Shown: positions 47,010-58,800, counted from the first letter of the stretch. The stretch: DNA of 64,000 bases from Hymenopus coronatus (GCA_030762935.1 CM060900.1:389677632-389741631), one strand, 5' to 3'. Translations and numbers: made by a program. Notes: generated by a model from the sequence alone, not told the origin.

Positions 47010-47262
47010 CAAACTATGATAATCTTATTGTTTGCTCACAGAAGCCGCAGGAGTAGGGCAGGATTTGGATAAGTAGAGTCACACTGAAAAATTCAATGCC
47101 ATAGCCGGGATTTGAACTACGGATCTCCCGGTCTCTAGCTGGTTGCTTTACCACTGAGATGCCATGGCAACATGACGGTATAGCATGTTGCCATCCCAAT
47201 CTATCCCACTCCTTTTCTACACACGGTTCTGTGAGAAAACAATAAACAATATAACAATTGTC
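47010..47262 (-). mobile_element. SINE-C copy, inverted, with a second inverted tail
   Basis: The minus strand has ATGGCATCTCAGTGGTAAAG, the conserved CAGCTAGAGACCGGGAG, the B box AGTTCAAATCCCGGC, and the TTGAATTTTTCAGTGTGACT tail. On the right (47190-47250), a plus-oriented tail piece ending GTTCTGTGAGAAAACAATAA adds an inverted partner. The 83-codon frame spanning it is not a gene. Confidence 0.82.
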
Positions 47263-47278
47263 CATAATAGTTGCCTAA

Positions 47279-47520
47279 AACTATGAATCCTGGGACTTAA
47301 AGTACTTACAACATTGTAAGTCGCCAATGAGGTTGTCATCTCAAAATAATTTTAGAGCACCTTGTGGAAATATGCGAGTCAGTTGAGAAATTCAGTGCTA
47401 TGCCGGCATCTTATCATGGTAGCTCAATAGTAGAGCGAGCGGCTAGAAACCGGGATATCAGTGCTTCAAATCCCGGCTTTGTTATTGAACTTTTCAGTTT
47501 GACTCCACCTATACTACTTA
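47279..47520 (+). mobile_element. SINE-C copy with extended upstream block
   Basis: Starts CTATGAATCCTGGGACTTAA and keeps ACTTACAACATTGTAAGT, then CAGTTGAGAAATTCAGTG, the A box GGTAGCTCAATAGTAGAGC, the B box GCTTCAAATCCCGGC and a CAGTTTGACTCCACC tail. It runs parallel to the copy at 21802-22040 over its whole length. Confidence 0.87.
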
Positions 47521-47649
47521 CACATTTTTTACAAAATCGGGAAAATTCTCTAACTTTTGAGTACTCAAACCGCTAGTTCATATATCCGTATAAATACTGG
47601 TTTCAGTATAATGCGATTTAAAATCATTTCACATTTTCAGTTTGTCAAA

Positions 47650-48232
47650 ATCATGCATCACTACTTTTTATGTACAGGTGTACAGCAGGCACGTCCAAAT
47701 TGAAGGAGGAGAGGGGAAGGTGCAATAACCCATTCCATTACTCACATCACTATGCGACGTAATGCAATGTTTGTAAACCCAAGGCAACAAGAGCTGTTTT
47801 GAAAGAAAGAAAAAAAAACGAATGAAGACTTCCCATTTGGAAAATGTTTTAGAAAATGTAGCCCAATAACAAGGAACAACTCGAAAATGTTTAATTCCAC
47901 AAAAACAGAAATTGACACCAACAGTGTGATTTAACCAGATCTAAATTTTTGTGTAGTAATATTTAGTCTATCTCTTACGGTTTACCAGTTTACCTGAAAA
48001 AATCTTAAATAGATGTTATTTTAATCAATATCATTAAATCTTTGTTTCAGGAATTAAAAACTGAGGAAAAAATCTCCATGTAAAAGGTACTATGGATTAC
48101 GGTAGATTTTCTTTGAAATGCTCCTTTCGTTTCGTCGAGTGATGCTGAATTTGAACAATAAGCTTAATATTTAATGGATCATTCGTTTTAAATTATGCTG
48201 TTCACACACACACATACGCACACGCGCACGCA
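47650..48232 (+). repeat. Dispersed repeat R1, copy e, 3-prime part lost
   Basis: GAAGACTTCCCATTTGGAAA, AACAAGGAACAACTCGAAAA and a late CACACACACACATACGCAC tract match R1. The end block is missing because SINE-A copy 6 begins in the CA-rich tract at 48236. Confidence 0.7.
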
Positions 48233-48235
48233 TAT

Positions 48236-48473
48236 GACCGCGCCATGGCCGATAGGTTAGACCACTCGACTCTCCCCTAGATCGCCCGGGTTCAATCCCA
48301 AGCGACCGTATGTCAGATTTGTGGTGGACAAAGCGGCGCAAGGGCGGGTTTTCTCCAGGTTTTCTGGTTTCCCCCACCATCGCATTTAACCGGTGCTCCA
48401 TTGTCATTCCCTATATCGTCAGTATGATGTGCCTGGGGTTCCACAAGGAATAAAAACGGGATTTAAACACTAC
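48236..48473 (+). mobile_element. SINE-A copy 6
   Basis: Head CCGCGCCATGGCCGATAGG, B box GGGTTCAATCCCAAGCG, GTCAGATTTGTGGTGGAC, AAGGGCGGGTTTTCTCCAGG and a diverged end GGGATTTAAACACTACATAC. It sits in the CA tract of an R1 copy. Confidence 0.92.
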
Positions 48474-48501
48474 ATACATACAACCGAGACCACACATCAC
48501 T

Positions 48502-48525
48502 CACACACACACACACACACACACA
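48502..48525. repeat. (AC)n microsatellite
   Basis: Twelve CA units shortly after SINE-A copy 6. Confidence 0.9.
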
Positions 48526-50018
48526 GCACTGTGCTTGTGTACAACAGGTCTGCAGTTACCCTCCTCGACAGGAGTTGAGAAAACAACGCTGTGAGGTCAG
48601 TGTCCTGCAAGAGTTACGTTTGACATGCCTAGTATTCACTAAAAAGGACATTCATTGCATCCATCGTGTGTTTCTTACCCCCCAGAGTTTTGCAAACACG
48701 CTCGTAAGCTCCTACAAACTGTATACATCAGAGTAACTGTGATGTAGTAAGTTTCTTAAATGAATTTTAACAAGTGGTTATATTGTGATTATGATTATGA
48801 TTATTATTATTAATGATAATGAAGATGATAATAATTATAATAATAAAATTACCTATTTTTATATGTAAAATATTATCTATATATGTTTTTTACAAAGTAA
48901 AAATTTTAGCCTGAATTTGAAGCTATGGTACGACACCGAAAGGGTTGGCTAACTGCTCTATAAAATAACAGAACGTCTTCACCATTCTAGGGATAGCTAA
49001 CGACGAATATATATGTATTCGTCAGAGCATTATCTTCTTTCGTGATCGTCATCTTTGATTCAACTTCTTTGCTCTTTCCTTATGATAGTTGTATGCTCCC
49101 AAAAGTACGAATCATCCTGTATGGCAGGTCTGAGGAGCTTTCTCACATTTGCACGCAAACATTGCTACCGCCTCCTTACCCATTCCACTCTGCCTGCTTA
49201 GCTCTGTACATGACGAATAACATGCAGTGACGTTTCATTGAGAATGGCACTCGAGAATGCTGGATACAAATTTGTAGTAGAGTTGTAAATTATTATCTCT
49301 GGGTTCAAAATGGTAAAAGAGGTGAATATTTTTGTGTTCTAAACAGTTGTGCTGCATGACAAATTATAATATCAGATGATATTTTAATTCTGCATATGCT
49401 ATTTGTAAGGAAAATCTAAATATTCAGGTATAATTATAAAAATTGTACTAACAGTGATAACGGTTGAAATATGTACATTTGTGTCAAGAAAAGATGTCAG
49501 CGTTTATGTACTATACACCCGAAGAAAGTGTGTAAAATCTAATTGGAGGAAAAAGGACTGCAATATATACTTAATTATCCGACCAGTCCTCTTTGAAATT
49601 GGCTAACTTCGCCACTGTTGTACTTTAAGTGCAGAACAACACTCTTAATGACAACTCAAGGTGGAATGGGGAGACGTCACACCTGTCCTCCAATTAACAG
49701 CTCGATAGGCCTACTCCAAGGCTTTGACTCCATTTTTATCTATTGTTTCTATTCTAAGGCGTTTTGGTCTCTATTGCTTAAACAATAAGCTGCTCAAATT
49801 TGTATGAGATGTCCACCTAGTTTTATGTATTTAAAATTACTTTCAATGTTGAATTATGTATATATACATAAATATATGTCAATTAGCTTAAATTAGCTGC
49901 TATCCTAGTTGATCATATCGGACGATGAATGAAATTATTAAAATAATCTCGGGGTCCATGGAGCTTAAGTAGTTTGACATTCATCTTCATTGGATAAGGG
50001 AAAACTCCGAAAGAAAAA
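48526..50018. other. AT-rich stretch
   Basis: Contains an imperfect ATT/AAT tract near 48790-48845. I see no gene. Confidence 0.5.
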
Positions 50019-50118
50019 CCTTATTCGGGTAACTCAACCCTAAGCGAAATTCGAACTCGCGATCTCTAAAATGTGAGGCAAATGCACCTCCCCACGCTAC
50101 CGAGGCGGGCCGATATTT
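50019..50118 (-). mobile_element. tRNA-like SINE head, family G
   Basis: The minus strand reads GGCCCGCCTCGGTAGCGTGG (A box) and GCGAGTTCGAATTTCGC (B box, 50046-50061), with a TTAGGGTTGAGTTACCCGAA tail. The long variable region and unpaired ends make a functional tRNA unlikely. Confidence 0.6.
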
Positions 50119-50224
50119 CTGATTGGCTTTCTGTGACTGCAAGTTGGGACAAACTGACATAGGATCTGCGCAACATATTGCGGGAAAGACACTGTAGCTT
50201 GTGATCTGTTCACAACACATCCTT

Positions 50225-50225
<1 letters not shown>

Positions 50226-50256
<31 letters not shown>

Positions 50257-50258
50257 TT
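50226..50258. repeat. (TA)n microsatellite followed by poly-T
   Basis: About twelve TA units run into a T tract. The overlapping minus-strand frames of 74-115 codons cross this tract and are not supported. Confidence 0.9.
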
Positions 50259-51926
50259 CAAGGATATAAAACCCCAAATTGCGTATAGTGCTGTGTTTCG
50301 GGGATGAAAGATATATCCCAACTTTCCAGTTCAACCCACAAATGTTGGCAGATTAAATAACAGAAATTCTGGCGGCTCGTGTGGTATATCTTTACCATCA
50401 CCTATCTGTGGTTAGGTATCTAATGAACTGATAATGATATATTTCAATACTTTGTTTTATCGAAACTTAATTTGAAAAGCTGAATAAAATATCTTAATCT
50501 GCCATTAAATCTTGAAATTAAGAAGCATGCAATCTATGATGGTGCATAGCACTAAAGCAAATAAAAAGCTAATCAGCTACATATATGATGAATAAATGGC
50601 AATAAAAATCTACCGCCAAAGCACGTAAGTTATCGCCTCATCGGCAATCAATAATATCAATATCGGTAAGAGACTTTCACAGAAAGATTTATAGCCGACG
50701 AAATGGAAGGTCGGAAAATACAAATATAACAGAATCCGCCGCAGTGTAGATGTCACTATTTTGCTATCACAGTCATTTCCTCAGACCCGCTGAAATGGCT
50801 ATTTCAGAACATTTCTCTTGTAAATACAGAAGAGATAGTTACTAAAATACTAACGCAGCTAATAAAAGAATACAACTTAAACGCTACCCTTTACTTTAAA
50901 GAACTTCAATAATGCAACAAATAATTCTTTCATATTCTTTAGACAAAATACATCGATAAATTGCTGAAATCTGAGACTAAATTCGGAACATGGCTTTCTT
51001 AAGTTTAGAAATTGGGCGCTCTATAATGATAATTAAATTTGGTTAAGTCATTATCTTTAAATAACTTATACATTTATTGTATTCGTTTATTATTATTTGT
51101 TGCTGTAGTGTTCAGTAATCTGTATATATGCTTGAAAATTATAACCTATGTGTTTACTTTTAGACATGTTCTTAGAATTTAGTTCACTTATTAAATCTAA
51201 ATGTGCAATTAAAAACCAGCATAAATAATTCTTATATATGGGGCTTTTCGTTAAAGCACAACAAATTAAAGAAGCTGCACAATAAGTCCTTTCCCCTCTT
51301 TTCTTTCTTTGTATGCTAAGACGTGTAAAGTAAAGCTACCAACGCTTCTGCCACCTTCTTTTCTAACAGTTGTATATATAATGTATATATAAATGTAAAT
51401 AATTGCATAACTATGATATATAATCAAAGTATAATTAATTTCTGGTTACGTTCTGTTGAAGGGCAAATCGCTATGTCTTCGCGCGTTGTGGCCATGTTAT
51501 CTACTACTTGTAGAACAATATCCAACCAATGCATAGCGTCCAAAGCAACAGTATAACATTACAATAATATGAGTAAGAATAGGTTCTGGAAGCAGCTTAA
51601 TTGCTTTAAATTAACCAAATAATTAAATAGATCCTTGTCCAAATAATAAACTTCATATTTTGTTTTGATTCTCCAGAAATTGAAAGCAGTTATATTGGGG
51701 GTAATTACTTTAGCAAGGATATTCATACTGATTTTTAATGAACAACATTATATAAAATTTCGTACTTAAGTCCCAGTAAGTGCAGGAGTATTAATAATAT
51801 ACCCAAAATGAAAAGGGATTTTCGGTGGCGCAAAACAAGGTCCGAATTGTGCGGCTTATTAAAACTATACGCAATTATACTTATACTATCATATAAAATA
51901 ACCTGATGTATACCATTCATATAACT
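50259..51926. other. AT-rich stretch
   Basis: I see no recognisable gene, RNA or repeat. Confidence 0.5.
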
Positions 51927-51939
51927 TAGTCTATCTATT

Positions 51940-52287
51940 TTTTTTTACTCCATGGCACGACAGCTCACGGGGAACCTTGGCCTACCGCCCGGCCGCTGCG
52001 TCCCCCATCTCGGTCCACTACAGACGTCATGGATGGGGTGCAGTATTGGAGGGTGAGACGTGGTCAGCGCCTCGAATCCCCCCGGCCGGTTAATGCGGTC
52101 CTGACCTGGAGCCGCTACTTCTCCATCAAGTAGCTCCTCAATTGGCCCCCCAGGGACCTTACGAGGCTGAGTGCACCCAGGGCCAGGTCTTCCAGCGGGG
52201 GAAAAATCCCCACGCCGGTACTGGGGATTGAACCCAGGTCTCCCGCTTGGTAAGTAGCAACGCTACCACCGCGCTAAGGAGACGACC
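51940..52287 (-). mobile_element. SINE-B copy 2, intact, with perfect 13-bp target duplication
   Basis: TAGTCTATCTATT lies at both 51927-51939 and 52288-52300. The minus-strand element starts TCGTCTCCTTAGCGCGGTGG, carries the B box GGGTTCAATCCCCAGT, then ACCTGGCCCTGGGTGCACTC and CCGCATTAACCGGCCGGGG. It closes with GAGATGGGGGACGCAGCGG and a short A tail. It is GC-rich and well preserved, at 348 bp, and is one of the two clearest recent insertions in the window. Confidence 0.95.
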
Positions 52288-52319
52288 TAGTCTATCTATT
52301 CTGCAAACAAAACATTCTT

Positions 52320-53490
52320 AAAAAAGATTATTCTATTATCTACATCATGCTAATCAACACAAACATAGCCAGAAATAGTCTTAATACCTAGTTCCTTAGA
52401 AGGGAAATAACGGAGTAAATTTTGATTAAACGACAGTAAAATATTTTAAAGGCTCTTGCTTTAGGATAATCATTGAAATTCGGTTACCTTTTCATGTCAA
52501 GGAGTAAACCGAAAGAGAGATGAGATGGATGCGGACTTCCAATTTAAGAAAAGTTTAAGTATATGTTTTAAAATTTAAAACAATAACAGGGATTATCTTG
52601 GAAAGTAGATAGACCTACAAAACAATAACATATAGTATGTGACATAGATTGTGTATACAGGCTGTTTCAAAACGACACCAAACGAAGATAGCAGTCGATT
52701 AGCTTACACCTTGACTTGTCCGAAACTTGATGTCGCAGCTTTCAAACTCTTCTATTTAAAGTTTTATGTGTGTTTAAAAATCGCATACATTTGGGATTAG
52801 GCAGCGAAGGAACAATGGTTGTCATACGCCACGTAAACAACCTCAGAACGTGTAATACGAAACTCATAACAAAGCCCACATGTTACCTTTTCCATTATTA
52901 AAGTGATCTGTGCCGCGCCGGCGTGTCTATCAAACCACTCCAACTCCACGTGATTGAGAGCTTCGCTACCAACCGGCATCTCTCTTGGAGTTGGCCAGGC
53001 TTGTGCCATTTAGTTATGTATGACTGTCTAATCCATGGTGATTTTATGACAGTTTTTGTATGTGCCAAATTTAGAGCTGAAAATTATGTTCACGTATCAC
53101 CCACAGTGTGACAAACAAATTCCACATCTTCGTTTGGTGTCGTTTTGAAACACCTGTATAACGAGCCATCAAGAATTCTAAAAAGTAGAATGTACTTTAA
53201 GGAGTGGGATTTTCCTGAAAATCTTCGTGTGGCATCCTTGGAGCATACTGAACTTAAAGCCCAAGTTTGGTATTGACTGAATTTTCGTCTTTAAATTCTG
53301 CTGTCCACAGACACAGAGGTGCGAGCGCGAGCATACACACACATGCACACACAGACCGAAACACGTACGTTTTTCTAAAAACGATTTTTTGGATGCAGTG
53401 GTCCTCAGATGTATTTCCGGCGAAATAGATATAATTTATTTTTGGGTGAAATACATCTTCTCCACATATTATGCACACCCGTCACTAAAA
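52320..53490 (+). repeat. Dispersed repeat R1, copy d, split by a MITE
   Basis: The left part (52320-52657) has CTAATCAACACAAACATAG, GGACTTCCAATTTAAGAAAA and AACAGGGATTATCTTGGAAA. The right part (53157-53490) has TTCCTGAAAATCTTCGTGTG, GCATACTGAACTTAAAGCCC, a CA-rich tract and TTCCGGCGAAATAGATATA. With the 499-bp insertion removed the order matches other R1 copies. Confidence 0.82.
52658..53156. mobile_element. Mariner-type MITE, 499 bp, TIRs about 29 bp
   Basis: The left end CAGGCTGTTTCAAAACGACA continues into CCAAACGAAG. The right end is the inverse of CAGGTGTTTCAAAACGACAC then CAAACGAAG. The two agree over about 29 bp with a short indel. TA dinucleotides flank both ends (52656-52657 and 53157-53158), as expected for the Tc1/mariner superfamily. 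The interior shows no transposase. The 70-codon minus-strand frame (52797-53009) is not recognised. Confidence 0.9.
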
Positions 53491-54858
53491 TAAATGAGTC
53501 ATATCTGAACACCAAAGCGTGTAGCCGCACCAACAAATTGTCAAAAGTTCCAAATCTTAATGGTACTATCTCATATGATTAATAATCATAATCAAATAGA
53601 TAACTTAAGCTTCTTCAGCAACAAATTATCGGTATTAACTGAAATTATTAACGACACAAAACATGCTACACTTTGTATTGTACGGCATTAGTAAACCTGC
53701 CACTATAGTGCTGTGGCAAAACGTAGGTTACCCCTCTGCTGAAGGTCGCAAGTTTGCTTCTCGCTGTAGCAAACATTTTTTTCCCTTCTCCTAAAGATGT
53801 TGAATCAACACATAGAGGCTATTTGTTTCAGGCATATCTATTTTATACATGACATTCGGTATAGTTAAGTATGTGATAGTGATTATGATGCTTCTTTAAG
53901 GATTTATTCTACCGAACAGCAATATGCTGCACACGAAAGCATGTGGTGCACAGAATAGTGCGCAAACACATCACGCACAAACAGTTCTCTCTCAATGAAA
54001 AAAAGAAATGGAATCTGAATGATATGAAAATACTAATGGCATTGTTTTGAAACATTTTTAGAAATCCAAATTTGGGCAAATTTGATTTTTTTGGGAGGTA
54101 GGAACTTTTTTATATATAATGCTCAACACAACCTGCACAATCCAATCCAACAGAAACATGATCGCAACTGGAATAAGGAGATAATATTTTCTTCCTCGCA
54201 TAAGGTATAGATGATTGTCTACCGTCCAAAGGGGTCCCGATACCATGTAAAATATGTGGCTTCACAATACTCCATCATGGTCGCGTATCGGTATCGTGTT
54301 GGGACTAGATATCAAGGAACGGTCTAGGTGTACTGAGGTAGCTTGACGATACACTCAACGGTGTGCAGTACATCTTAATACTCAATATTTTGATTCCCGT
54401 GAGGGTGAGATATCTTGATGGAATTGTTGAATTTGTGCAAGATAATCATCCTATCCACACATCTCGAAAGGTTTCAGATTGGTTCAGAGAGGCAGGTTAT
54501 CAGAGTGTGTGGGTTGAGGTAAAAGGGGAGTTGTGCTTCAATGTACTAGATGGGTGAAAGAAAACCAATGCTTCTAGGCTCAAATTCAATAAGTCTGGTA
54601 TCTTGTAGCTTCTCATCCACATTACTGCGGGTATTTAATTTTGTCTATGCTCCGAAGATTGAGGACAGTTGTACGGACTTAGGGGTCATATATCAGATGT
54701 TAATTACTTTTATTTTTTGTGTTTTAGTTTTAGAAGGTAATAGTTTATTTATTTAACACGAGTGTTTGTAGAATTTTATTTTTGTGTGCAAAGATAGGCC
54801 CATAACTTCAAATGCCAAAGTTATATTAATGCAATATTATACAATATAAAAATTGATA
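53491..54858. other. Unannotated stretch
   Basis: I see no gene. A weak tRNA-like stretch lies at 53708-53775, and its boxes are poor. Confidence 0.45.
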
Positions 54859-54938
54859 AGTAGTGCAAGATTTGAACCTAGGAACTTACGAGTGGAAGTA
54901 AGGTCTTTTTAGCCACTCGGCTACCGGAACGTTGTTTT
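54859..54938 (-). repeat. tRNA-like sequence (Ser/Leu style)
   Basis: The minus strand has a strong A box, GGTAGCCGAGTGGCTAAAAAG, and a B box, AGGTTCAAATCTTG. Together they resemble a class II tRNA. The acceptor stem is not formed, so it is a tRNA pseudogene or SINE head. Confidence 0.55.
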
Positions 54939-55295
54939 GTGACCTGTTTTCCTACTCATAAGTTAGGCATTACGCTGTCAGTCACAGACCATTGTGTAGT
55001 TGTTTACGAAGCTACACGAAGCTCTTTGGTTGACACATGGAATCTAGAAATTACTCATTTCTTATGTTCATGGATGTACATTGTACATACGGGCTATATT
55101 AAGTAAAAACCCCTTTTTTTCAAGAAGCTGTATTAATACATTTCTTTGCAAACATAAAGTCCAGGCTAAAATTCCTTTCTCCCTAATAGTTTATTCTCAA
55201 TTTCAATTTTTATTAACCTCCCTGCGAAAGTTCTTTATTACTGGTCTTCAAGACATGACATAACATATACGTCGCAAAAAGAGCTGCAGAAGGAT
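54939..55295. other. AT-rich spacer
   Basis: I see nothing recognisable here. Confidence 0.45.
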
Positions 55296-55375
55296 AGGCA
55301 GAGAGCGGGGGAGAGGGAGAGAATTTGAGAGGAAGACAACAACGGCGGGTAAGAATCCGAGAAAAGGGAGAGGGA

Positions 55376-55418
<43 letters not shown>
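55296..55418. repeat. GA-rich tract with (GA)n microsatellite
   Basis: GGGAGAG repeats grade into about 19 GA units. The overlapping Ser/Leu-rich minus-strand frames are artefacts. Confidence 0.92.
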
Positions 55419-55421
<3 letters not shown>

Positions 55422-55668
55422 ACTCCCCTCACTTAAACGCAATAATGGCAATGGTACTACGCGTTTTACAAACTTTTGCTGTTTAATAAGTTAAATGTAT
55501 TTGTCTCAATTACTTCTTTGTCCAGATATGTACTTGAAATATCTGGAAAAAACGTATTTGTTATATCAACTCGGAAAATGGTAAATTTCCAGCTGTTTGG
55601 ATGTATCTTACCAGTTTATACTTAAATCCTGGAAGAAATTGTTAATTTACGCAATATCTTTCTTATTT

Positions 55669-56174
55669 GAGGCGTATCCGGAAAGTAAGTACATTTTGTT
55701 CTACCGTCTACGCGGTGCAGCCGTTCCACGCATGCACACTCGTCTCTTTGGTTCGTTATCTGTCCACTGACGTGATTAGAGCCCGATTGTGTTGTGTTTA
55801 CAGCTCTTAGTATCATTTAAAATGTTTAAGACAATATCTGAACCTGCTGACTGTCAAGTGCGTACCATAATACAGTTTTTGAACGCAAGAAATGTTAAGT
55901 CAGCTAAAATTCTCCGATTCACATTAAGAAAGCTTTGTGATGTGTTTCCACAAAACTCAAGTGTTCAGGTTGCCGTCTTCACTGGCGGCAGCTTTCTTTG
56001 AAGAGAGTATTCAAAAGCTTATTTCCCGGTATGACAAAGACCGGAACAATGATTGCAACAAATTTCGAAAAATAGGTTAAGGAGTACTCTTTCACGTACG
56101 AAGAGAAGTTATTACTAAAACAAGTATTTTATTCATTTTTTCTAAACCGGTATTTAATCTCCGGATACACTTCG
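55669..56174 (+). mobile_element. Mariner relic M6, core deleted, both TIRs kept
   Basis: The left terminal repeat GAGGCGTATCCGGAAAGTAA faces the right one, read inverted as CGAAGTGTATCCGGAGATTA. The inner part starts MFKTISEPADCQVRTIIQFL then NARNVKSAKI (55819-55915). It jumps after about 45 codons to the C-terminal block AAFFEESIQKLISRYDK (near 55985-56040). The usual mariner core of about 250 codons is deleted near 55965-55985. A TA follows the right end, and a TA is near the left end. It could be mobilised in trans only if the terminal repeats are still recognised. Confidence 0.88.
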
Positions 56175-57889
56175 TAGCATACATTCTGCAACAATGAAAT
56201 TAGGTCTTCTACCGACAGAGCTCAAGAATAAATATGCCTTCCTGGCTTGTGTGCATATCGTCACTGAGTCTGATTTGTTAATATCCACTGCATGCTTTGC
56301 CATTGTCCTCATTATACTTTACTGACTGGAATCTGATTATTGTGCGATGATTATATCAATAAAAATTTGTCTGCACATATAATCCACACGCAAAATATTA
56401 TTACCGGCTATTTCTGACTTCATTTATCGACTAATTGTTAACATATATGGATTATACTAACCTTTTAATTAACGCAGCAAAATACCTCAGTGGCGGCATC
56501 TGATGTTACCATTCGCGAGGTTCCAGTTTCGATTCCCATTATTGACGCAATTCTTACCTTGAGCTATTTCGTAGTTTTCCGTGTCGGTGGCAGAATGTTG
56601 CGTAGATAATATCCTCCACGAATTTCCTTATTGCTAATTTCTGTCACATTTCCTGGTGGCGGGCTAGGCACGGAATATGTGTTTTGTAAAGTTGCAGCTG
56701 TTTGTACCAAGGCATTCTGGAAACGTAACAGACCCCTAATGTTACTCTTCACCCATTAGATCTTGCCATTCTTAATGCTGTTTCGCCTCCTGCGGGAGGT
56801 TAAGTACACAACAGGCCTAGGCTTTGTCCAGCGCTGAAACAGCCCACCTTCCGCACACAATACAGCTTTGTTTTATGGCTAAACTGGTTACGGTGAAATT
56901 TGATAAATCATATAGAGTAGGTACCTCCTGTTTAAGGCCTAAGGCCCTATGGCTTCTTTATCACACCGCAGTTCATGTAATACAGATTGGCATGTTAAAA
57001 ATCGTACATATATTGTTATTTATTAAGTTTTGAGTAAAAGTTCACGAGTTTTAAGCATAACAGCAATTTATGAGAAGAATTTACATGATATAATTTGTTA
57101 TTTATAAACTTCCTATACATTGAGCACTCAAAGATTTACCCGAGTTTTCATTAATCCTGGAATACGCAAACCTGCTGTATGATAAATTCAGTTACAATTG
57201 GGAAAATTGTGGTTATGAAGAACTAAATCTCACGCTACTCACCCAAAATCAGATGACGAGGAAAGAGGGACAGCAGTGAGAAAGAAATGACTATCGGCAA
57301 GAAATAAATAAACGGGAACGAGGCTGTGGTTTCTGCTGGTAGCATAAACACGTTATTGAATGTAACTTAGTGAAACCTGCAACAATAAAACCTCCACTAG
57401 CCGTTCCCATTTCGTGCTTTTCCTTGCAAACGATGCTATTCCTACAATGAACATAGGTAGGCTTAGGACGTGACTTAGGTTATGTTAACTTCTAGTATAC
57501 TGATAGGTTGTTTACATGCGAGCAGATGGGAGAAAAACACTAGCCACTCAGTTTGTGCTATAGATACTGGTGAGCACAAGAATAACTATAAGATACTATT
57601 ACAACATATAAATAATAATAAAATAATAGTAATAATAAATAATAATAGCAACAAAAACTCGGTATTTGACACATGAAATAATCAGTTTACGTAATATGCG
57701 ATTTACTAGGGTAGACAACTATTGCAAGTGCACGTAACTGTTTTCCAGACAGAGTGCAAACAAATCGCAACAGGCCAGACATTTGCCTGCATCTGCAACT
57801 ACCAAACTGTAACATTCTATTCGATCGTTAACCTTACGGATAGCTAACTGAGGCATCTCAAACATTTAAACGAGTTTTCTCCATATATT
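56175..57889. other. Mostly unannotated stretch
   Basis: I see no gene. A tRNA-like relic lies at 56468-56545, and an AAT-rich tract lies near 57600-57655. Confidence 0.45.
56468..56545 (+). repeat. tRNA-like relic
   Basis: CCTCAGTGGCGGCATCTGATG and CCAGTTTCGATTCCCATT resemble A and B boxes. No cloverleaf can be formed with confidence. Confidence 0.45.
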
Positions 57890-58800
57890 TAGAATGGTCA
57901 CCAATGTTACACTTACATGAATTTCTCTAGCTCTTCTACAAACAAGCTTCTTACAAAATATGCTTCTCCTTTCTACTCCATACTAATCGAGATAAACATT
58001 AGCAGAATGTTATTATTACTTAGTTAATTGTATGTGGAAATGAACTAAGGGAATTCATTATGTTAAAGTGATAGTCAAATGCCTATAAGCTTCATTGAAA
58101 TTCGTTTCTTTGCATGGCCAGGAATAAACATGTACCTTCTGCTCTGAGAGTAGTTTAGCTATTTTAAAATGGAAACAAATAACAAGGATTATCTTGAAAA
58201 CGGTTAGATCCACAACAAACAAACCAATCTATTAAGGAGATTTTTCTCCTTTACCAGAGAAATGTGGGTTTTACATTCATGAAATTATATTAGAATGCAA
58301 TTCTAATGTAGGACATAAATTTTGTGTTTTGAAGAGTATACATTTTTGTGTCATTAGTTTTTGTCTACTACTTACGGTTTGACAGTTAAGCAAAAGTCAT
58401 TCTGAATGAAGGGCACTTCAGAAGGTTTTAATAGAAAGTTCAAGATATACATTTTTTTCTCGTGTAAATATCTTTAATATACAGTATTTTAATCAAAATA
58501 AATACAGTCGTTTTTGAGGAACTCAACATTTTCGTAATTTTTTCATTTAAAGGTGGGGGATTTTTTTTTTTTAAATATTTGCGTTGCATCCTTGAGAGAT
58601 ACTAAACTTAAATGTCAATTTTGGTATTTAATGAACATTTCGCTATTGGGCTACGCTCTCCACGAACACAGACAGACACACACTGATCTTTTTTTTTATT
58701 CTGAAAATATATTTCCGGTGAAAACTTTGTATCGAATTTTTGTGTGGAATTCAATACGTTCTCTAATTACTATGTGCATTGTGCATGCGTGCTAGAGTTA
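57890..58800 (+). repeat. Dispersed repeat R1, copy c
   Basis: CTAATCGAGATAAACATTAG, AACAAGGATTATCTTGAAAA, ATATCTTTAATATACAGTAT, GATACTAAACTTAAATGTCA, a CA-rich tract, TTTCCGGTGAAAACTTTGTA and the end TGCATTGTGCATGCGTGC. This is one of the most complete copies. The 80-codon frame at 58553-58795 lies within it and is not a gene. Confidence 0.85.

Noticed and set aside
55238..55451. Ser/Leu-rich minus-strand frames
   Set aside because: They are translations of a GA microsatellite.
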